Both the position numbers and the translations under genes were made by a program. Positions 58,286 through 64,000 of a stretch of 64,000 bases of DNA are shown piece after piece. The notes below the pieces were generated by a model, which searched no databases, was not told the DNA's origin, and saw only the letters and a program-made list of their open reading frames with translations. The first letter of the stretch is position 1. Each line of letters opens with the position of its first letter. The DNA is from Drosophila miranda (lineage: Eukaryota; Arthropoda; Insecta; Diptera; Drosophilidae): assembly GCF_003369915.1 (NCBI RefSeq), contig NC_046673.1, forward strand, positions 10,772,001 through 10,836,000. The letters are read 5' to 3'.

Positions 58286-58792
58286 ATGGTCTACGACATG
58301 ACGCATATGGCAGAGGGACCGCCGCAGAGCATCTCCCTGAGTCGCTACTATCTGCAGGAGGATGACGAGATGTTGGCCCCCGCCAACAATGCCGGCCTGT
58401 TGAACGAGGACTATGCGGCCAGCACCACGCTGGACATTGAGAAGCGCTTCCAGGCGCGCATGGCCTGTGAGACGGCCGCCCAGCCGGCACCGCCGCCGCC
58501 ACCGACACCAGCGCCACGTCGTCGGACCACACCTATTGCCCACCTCGACCCCACAGAGCTGGTGGGATTGTCACGCGAGGAGCGACGTCGCCGGCGACGG
58601 GCCACACTCAAGTACCGCACGGCACATGCCACACGGGAACGTATCCGCGTGGAGGCCTTCAATGTGTCCTTTGCTGAGCTGAGGAAGCTGCTGCCCACCC
58701 TGCCGCCAGACAAGAAGCTCTCCAAGATCGAGATCCTCAAGCTGGCCATCTGCTACATTGCGTACTTGAATCACGTCCTGGAGACCCCCTGA
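58286..58792 (+). CDS. HLH4C: bHLH transcription factor HLH4C (NHLH/HEN type)
   Basis: 168 residues in one coding exon after a leader acceptor at 58,251. The acidic, low-complexity N-terminus includes a proline run at about 66-77. An Arg-rich basic region (98-121, with the DNA-contact HATRER, E118) leads into helix 1 (about 122-135), a loop ([12 protein letters not shown]) and helix 2 (to about 163), almost at the C-terminus. This short bHLH-at-the-end layout is that of vertebrate NHLH1/2 and fly HLH4C, neural regulators that bind E-boxes, usually as dimers with E proteins (Daughterless). I chose the ATG at 58,286; the frame opens earlier but its upstream part is intron. A TATA/Inr promoter lies 0.85 kb upstream. 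Confidence 0.92.
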   Translation: MVYDMTHMAEGPPQSISLSRYYLQEDDEMLAPANNAGLLNEDYAASTTLDIEKRFQARMACETAAQPAPPPPPTPAPRRRTTPIAHLDPTELVGLSREERRRRRRATLKYRTAHATRERIRVEAFNVSFAELRKLLPTLPPDKKLSKIEILKLAICYIAYLNHVLETP

Positions 58793-59382
58793 GATAGTGG
58801 TAGCGCCTCTAGCTTCAACACCAGCTGCAGCTTCAGTGAGGCCATGTTCTTTGCTCCACCATAGGACGCAAATCGAATCGAATCGAGTCCCCCCATATCC
58901 CCCCATATCACCCCATCTCCTGTATTCATAATCCACAAGAGTATCTTTATTCTAGAAATAATCGCAAAAAAAAACATCATTTTTTTGACTAGCTTCTAAG
59001 TCGTGATATTTCTTTATCCCAGTCAAGCATTAAAGTTATAAATATAGTATAGTATACCGAAAAAGGAGATACATGTGTATGCACACCGCTCTTTCATTCC
59101 TTGCGCGCCCCAATTTGCGCTCATTCCATTTGGTTGGGGCACAGCTGCCGTGGCAAAGTTTTCCATTTGCTTTGCCGTTTTCTGTTGAAGTGCCAGATGC
59201 GACCTGATGCCAGCACTCCACACTCCCCCACTCCACGCTCTAGGCGTGTCCTTTGGAAGCCACGCCCCATAGCTGGCGCCAAAGGAAAACAGGGTCCCCC
59301 TTTACAGAATTGTCAATATGTTGATGGTATTTTTTTAATTTCAATTTTAAAATTCCAAAATCAAATCGTTTCCTGCGTGACA
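58793..59382. other. HLH4C 3' region and spacer
   Basis: It contains the HLH4C 3' UTR and the spacer before the next start codon. There is no coding exon. I see no clear canonical AATAAA. Confidence 0.4.
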
Positions 59383-59769
59383 ATGGCCTTTCATTTCAGT
59401 GCTAATCAGGTGAGTGGGCTCCATCAGATTGAGCACCCTGTATGGGGATGCTGTTATCCTTGCTGTTACTGAAAGAGAGAGGGACAGACAGCTAGCGAGA
59501 GCTGGTCCACTACTGTCACATTTCTCCAGGCAGCGGCCTAATTTACAGCCCAAGTGCCATGTCAGCGGGAGGGCGTGGCAACCGGTTGCCATAATAATAG
59601 TCGTAATAATAATACTGCCAGCGAAAGGTAACAAAATCAATGGCGTGGGCTCTGCACGCTCCCTCTTTCTCTCTCTCTCTCTCTGTCTCGCTCTGCGTCT
59701 CACTGACCAGAAGAGAGCGCGAGTCGCCATTTGGCAGACATTCCGTTAGTCTGCCACCCGCGCACTCCA

Positions 59770-59810
<41 letters not shown>

Positions 59811-62800
59811 CTTTGAGTGCCATTTGTAGACGGTGCGGGAGGAGAGGAATAGGTTAGGTGCCAGCCATATCAGTGAAGCAAACAAAAGCCACCAGCCAGG
59901 CGACAAATTAGTCAAAAATCAACCTCTTATCTCGTGAATGGTCTACGGATTCATTCATCAAACGAAACGGGAAGGGATTTTACTTGTTGGTAAATTAATT
60001 ATATTATAGACATACCGTATTAAAACATTATACGGATAGATTAATATTATTTAGTTGAAGTTTCAGTGAATTTTGCAATCATAGAACTGTACTTTTGAAA
60101 ACAGTTCATGATGAATACAGTGGATTCCTGTGGGCTCTCCCCCATTCCACGATTATTCAATTATTTTAGACATCAGAAAGGTATTTTCAAAATTCTTTCT
60201 AGGGGCCCTAGAGTTACAAGAAAAGAACAGTCATATAAATATGTAATACGTACATTAATATGTATGTACATATGTTGTGTTTCTTAAGGAAATCCAATCG
60301 GTTTCAGTCAAAAAGTGTCGAACTCGTGATCTCATGATAGATTTGACAAATTTGAAGGACATGATATGAGTATACAGTAGTCATAAAGATTCTAGACTAA
60401 GGCCATTAAAAGCTTAAATATTCCCAAAGCTATTCCTTTCCCTACTGCTCAAAAAAATCCATTTATGAAATTAGTTCGAATGTTTATAGAGATTTTAAGA
60501 AGAAAGCTATTTGAAAGAAATTTTTTTTAGAAATCATTAGAAAGGGATAGGAATTTTAATGAGAAATCATTACAGAGTGGTCCTTACAAGGCAATCTTTA
60601 ATGATCAATTCTTATCATAGGAATCTTTACCTTCGTACGAGTACCTTTTTATGCGAATCCTACCTTGAGTTCCCCTTTTTGCCACATTTTGTCGACTGTC
60701 TCTGCGGGCTTTTCATACTTGAGTGACGGTACGCATCCCGTAACTATTTACCGTTGCCATTTCCATATCCATTGTTATTCTCTTCGTTCCCGTTCTCATT
60801 CCCTCTACCGTGCTAGTTCTCGTTCCCGATGCCGTTCCAGATCCCAATTCCGATGTTTTCCCAAAGTTGCAAATAGCGACAGTTAAAGTTTATTTACTTG
60901 GTAACGGGATTGGTTACCAATCCGTTGTTTTTTTTTTTGTTGTTGTTGGTTTGTTTTTGGATCCAGGCTCGGAGCGTCGCCCCCTGCCCCTGGGGCGCCT
61001 TATGTCAGTCAGTATTGCCACGCAACTGCAGTTATTTACAGTTATTTTGATATACTCGTATGTACATACCATCGTAACGGTTAAGCGCGAAAAGGTGAAG
61101 GAATTTTCGCTCTTCCTTGGTGTATTTTTATCTGGTGGATCCAGAGGTTCAGGCAGTACTGCTGCAGCTCCATAGAAATCTTGCAGCTCCCGCGGACACG
61201 CTTAATGACATTTCAATTGCAAAAAGGCGCACAAATTGACAGCTGTTTGAGGCTCAAAGCAACTGAGGGCGGCAATTGATTGGACCCGTGGACTGGACCT
61301 GGTCCAGCAGCAATCCAACGGCAATCGGTAGCAGCATAGCGTGAAATTAGCTTAAGTGTTTGTCCTGCCACAGGAAGGAGTACGGGAGTACGGTGGGAGG
61401 TGGAGGCGTGTACACAAGTGAGTGGAGTGTTACAAGTGCTGACCGCCCGCCCGCCTGCCTGCCTGACTGCCTGACTGCCTGCCTGCATATCCATCCCGTG
61501 GAGGAGTGCACGTGTGCTCTGGTAGCTTTCTGACTATCTAATCCTCTCTCTGGCTCTGACACAAAAGACCATGTGATAAATTGCACCCCAGAGGGTTGCC
61601 ATAAAAATCATCACCAAGGGGTGACGCGCACAGACAGAACAGAATACAACACAAGAGGAACGCCAGAGGAACAGAACAGTACAGTACAGTGTGAAGGAGA
61701 TAGATGGTATGGGGTGGATAACCCAAGCATCCATTCAACAATCTATTTGCCTGCCCTTCTCCAGGCCCAATCCCAACCCATGCCATCCATCTACCCATCC
61801 ATACCATCGATGCCTCATTCTTTCATCTGTCTGGGTGTCCTGTAATCCTCATTGTAGTTGGTGTCGTTTAAACGCCTACAAAACTTTTGTTGCTAATTGA
61901 GTTTAAAATCAATTTGTATTTCACGCTTGGCAAGTGCATCCATTCCATTCCATTCCATTCATCGGGGTCATCCATGGTAACCATCCAGGGGATTCCTCAC
62001 ACCCACACCAACACTTTTCATGGCCTCTCTCTTGGCACATCCCTTGGCCTCTTTTGTGGCCCCTCATCGCATTCTTGTGTAATTGCCGTACAAATTTAAT
62101 TACAGTTGCCGCATTGTGGCACACGTGGACACGTCCAAGACGCGTGCCCTACACCCCGCCAAACCCCACCCACAATCGCATCAATCAAGGTCTCAGTCAA
62201 GTGTTGACAAGTTGCAGGGCCCTAGTATCGTATTACTGGCGGTTAAGGCATTTGCATTTGTTAATTGAAATCCGGAAGCGTGGGAAGACCAGACTTCGGA
62301 CTGCAGCTTTTTATGATTCCAGTTTCCATTTGGCAGCGGCAGTTCGAGGTAACAGAAATCATCTGTAAATGGAGTAGTGATACTTCATTTCATGCATTAT
62401 CCATTTCTACTAACAGTACCAGTTCCCATCCCAATTCTCAGAGGGTTTCCAGTGGAGCTTCTGCTTTATCAAGCTGCCGTAGAATCATATCCCAAAGTCA
62501 TTTCCTTTTCCTAATTCTTGGCAGGACTCGGCAGGAGGATCTCCCATACCATCTACCCATACCACATCTCATATCCATTTCTAGATTCAAAAGCCCCGCC
62601 TTTTCCTTCGCCTTAACAGGTTCCTGTGGATTGAGTTCTGGCTTTCCAACCAGCTGCTGGCATCTGCCCAAAAACTTCTGATAAATGATTCCTCAAGCTT
62701 AAGACCAGGTCGGAGGCAGGCTCATTTAAGGATCAGTTTGAAGTCTGTCCGTTTTTTAAACCCCCTCCGAAGCCACCAGAGCAGACCTCTGGACTCGGCT

Positions 62801-63869
62801 CCGGCTCCGGCTCCTGCCTTGACTGCCTGTCTGCCTGACTTTCAAAAGGCAAACACAAACATTGGCATTAAGTGGAATTAGACCAAATGCCTTTTTACAC
62901 ATGTTCCAGCAACAGAGATTACGCCGTGTAATTGCCCGCCCATTCCGACCATTCCGCCAGGGGGGGTTGTTCTCCCTCCATGGGGGTTGGCTTGTGTTTT
63001 TTATTATTTTGTACATGTATGTAAGTATCAATTGGTTTGCTTGCTCAGCGCCCATAAATAAGGGAATTACTTGCATCCGACGATAGACGGTGGAGGGTAG
63101 AGGGTTTTCATAACAGGTGTTGATCGAGTCCTCGTCCTCGTCCTTCCTCTCCCATACAGTTCGAGGACCGCTTCCAGGCGCCAGGGCTCTGCAATTGGGA
63201 GTATCCACGCTTTGCACCGCCACGACCTAGGGTATTTTTGAAGAAAGCCACGCCCATAGTAGCCAATAACGGTCACCTGCTGCCCACGGCCCGTAGGTGA
63301 GTCGAACGGACACAGAGGACACCCCATGCCTCATGACACACATACTTTCCTCCACAGGGACGGAAACTCCTTTGGACGCTTCCGTGGGACATACGAGCTA
63401 CCGCTGAAGATCACCCGCAGCTTTTGCTGCCACTATGATGCCTGTCTGAGCGGACGCTACAAGTTCCGTGACTTTCCGCGAGATCTGTGCAACTGCCAGC
63501 TGCAGAACCGCCGGGCCTTGGCCTGCGACAAGCGGATGACACTGGGCGTTGTCGGGGATCCGTATTGGGCGCGACCAAAGTGCCAGCCCAAGTGCGAGGG
63601 CATCCAGAAGATCAAGGATCTCCATCAGCGGAGTGTCGGCTGCAAGCGGGCCAGTTGTAAAGTCAAGGTGAGTCTTTACGCTCTATACATATCTCCATCC
63701 TGCCATGGCAACTGCATCCTGCATCCTGCATCCTGCATCCTGCACCTCTGCACTTTAGACCTGCAGAACGGTTACCATGCCGGGCAAGTCTCGAATAACC
63801 TGCGTCAAGGTGGAAAGACACCGCAAGCGGCCCATCACTGCTTTCGCCGTGAATCATGTGTCCAGCTAG
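59383..63869 (+). CDS. Uncharacterised cysteine-rich protein, 194 residues
   Basis: Three consecutive exons, 63,160-63,296, 63,358-63,667 and 63,759-63,869, are phase-matched with clear GT-AG sites and end at TAG. No ATG lies in the first. I propose the start at 59,383-59,409, where ATG encodes nine residues (MAFHFSANQ) ending at a strong CAG|GTGAGT in phase 0. The intron would be 3.75 kb. The product is basic, with about 12 cysteines in pairs and CxC spacings (SFCCHYDAC, DLCNCQ, PKCQPKCEG, GCKRASCKVKTC) and no transmembrane segment or signal peptide. The family is not recognised. The start exon is inferred; the last three exons are solid. A GCATCCT heptamer repeat sits in the last intron at 63,715-63,742. 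Confidence 0.65.
59410..63159 (+). other. Long intron or 5' flank of the cysteine-rich gene
   Basis: 3.75 kb with no other coding exon recognised. Contains (TC)n at 59,663-59,691 and 59,775-59,804, AT-rich sequence at 59,990-60,660, and CTGCCTGA-type repeats at 61,440-61,490. Confidence 0.5.
59775..59804. repeat. (TC)n microsatellite
   Basis: Fourteen or more CT units without interruption, close to a shorter run at 59,663-59,691. Confidence 0.95.
63715..63742. repeat. (GCATCCT)n heptamer repeat
   Basis: Four to five tandem copies of GCATCCT directly upstream of the splice acceptor of the last exon of the cysteine-rich gene. Confidence 0.9.
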
Positions 63870-64000
63870 GTGCCCAAAGGGGAAGCGGAGACCGAAACCC
63901 AGAAGCAGATACAGAAAAAAAAGCAGAAGAAGATAAAGACGCAGATCCATATACCAGGCAAATTCCACTCATTCTGAGTCATCAATTACAGGCACAATAT

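Noticed and set aside
1-64000. tRNA, rRNA or snRNA genes
   Set aside because: I looked for T-loop (GGTTCGANNCC-type) and cloverleaf patterns by eye and saw none convincing; tRNAscan-SE would be decisive.

Overview
The window is animal nuclear DNA from a Drosophila-type fly. Single-copy genes have short phase-matched introns with GTRAGT donors. DRE (TATCGATA) and Ohler-type core promoter motifs occur at TSS-like positions, and DINE-1/INE-1 Helitron-like repeats and Ty3/gypsy LTR elements are present. From remembered family knowledge, the order fzr - group III sPLA2 - Cbp80 - Torsin - mRpL30 - HLH4C matches the D. melanogaster X chromosome (around cytological 4C, Muller element A). The species cannot be fixed from sequence alone; an obscura-group fly is a guess.

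Layout. 1-19,044 is a transposon-rich block. It holds the 3' end of a Ty3/gypsy element with an open pol frame and its 3' LTR (1-3428). This is followed by 3.1 kb of unrecognised sequence. Then comes a roughly 7.4-kb tandem duplication whose unit contains a minus-strand gypsy-like element (5' LTR, leader, gag, pol), a DINE-1 copy and about 518 bp carrying the DRE promoter and 5' end of fzr. The left unit has lost pol and the 3' part of gag, and carries a solo LTR (9984-11083) with a perfect CAGT target duplication. The right unit keeps gag, a nested DINE-1 and a pol cut off at the integrase zinc finger, and runs straight into fzr.

19,045-34,500 is fzr (rap, Cdh1), four coding exons giving 478 aa, with large introns full of simple repeats. 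34,500-42,024 is intergenic with two decayed DINE-1 copies. A secreted group III phospholipase A2 gene follows (42,025-43,092), with possible alternative 3' exons. Cbp80 (minus, 54,459-46,608, seven coding exons, 803 aa) carries in its third intron an oppositely oriented gene for an 800-aa secreted low-complexity protein. Cbp80 and Torsin are divergent from a 405-bp shared promoter with a DRE, Motif 1 and four Motif 6 copies. Torsin and mRpL30 are convergent with overlapping 3' ends. HLH4C (bHLH, 168 aa) follows a TATA/Inr promoter. The last gene encodes an unrecognised 194-aa cysteine-rich protein that appears to start from a 27-bp coding exon at 59,383.

Most host genes here are general cell functions (APC/C activation, cap binding, ER AAA+ ATPase, mitochondrial ribosome) with DRE/Motif 1/Motif 6 promoters, while HLH4C has a TATA/Inr promoter typical of regulated genes. 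The most unusual feature is the extra copy of the fzr promoter at 11,088-11,605, which points into antisense gag-pol sequence.
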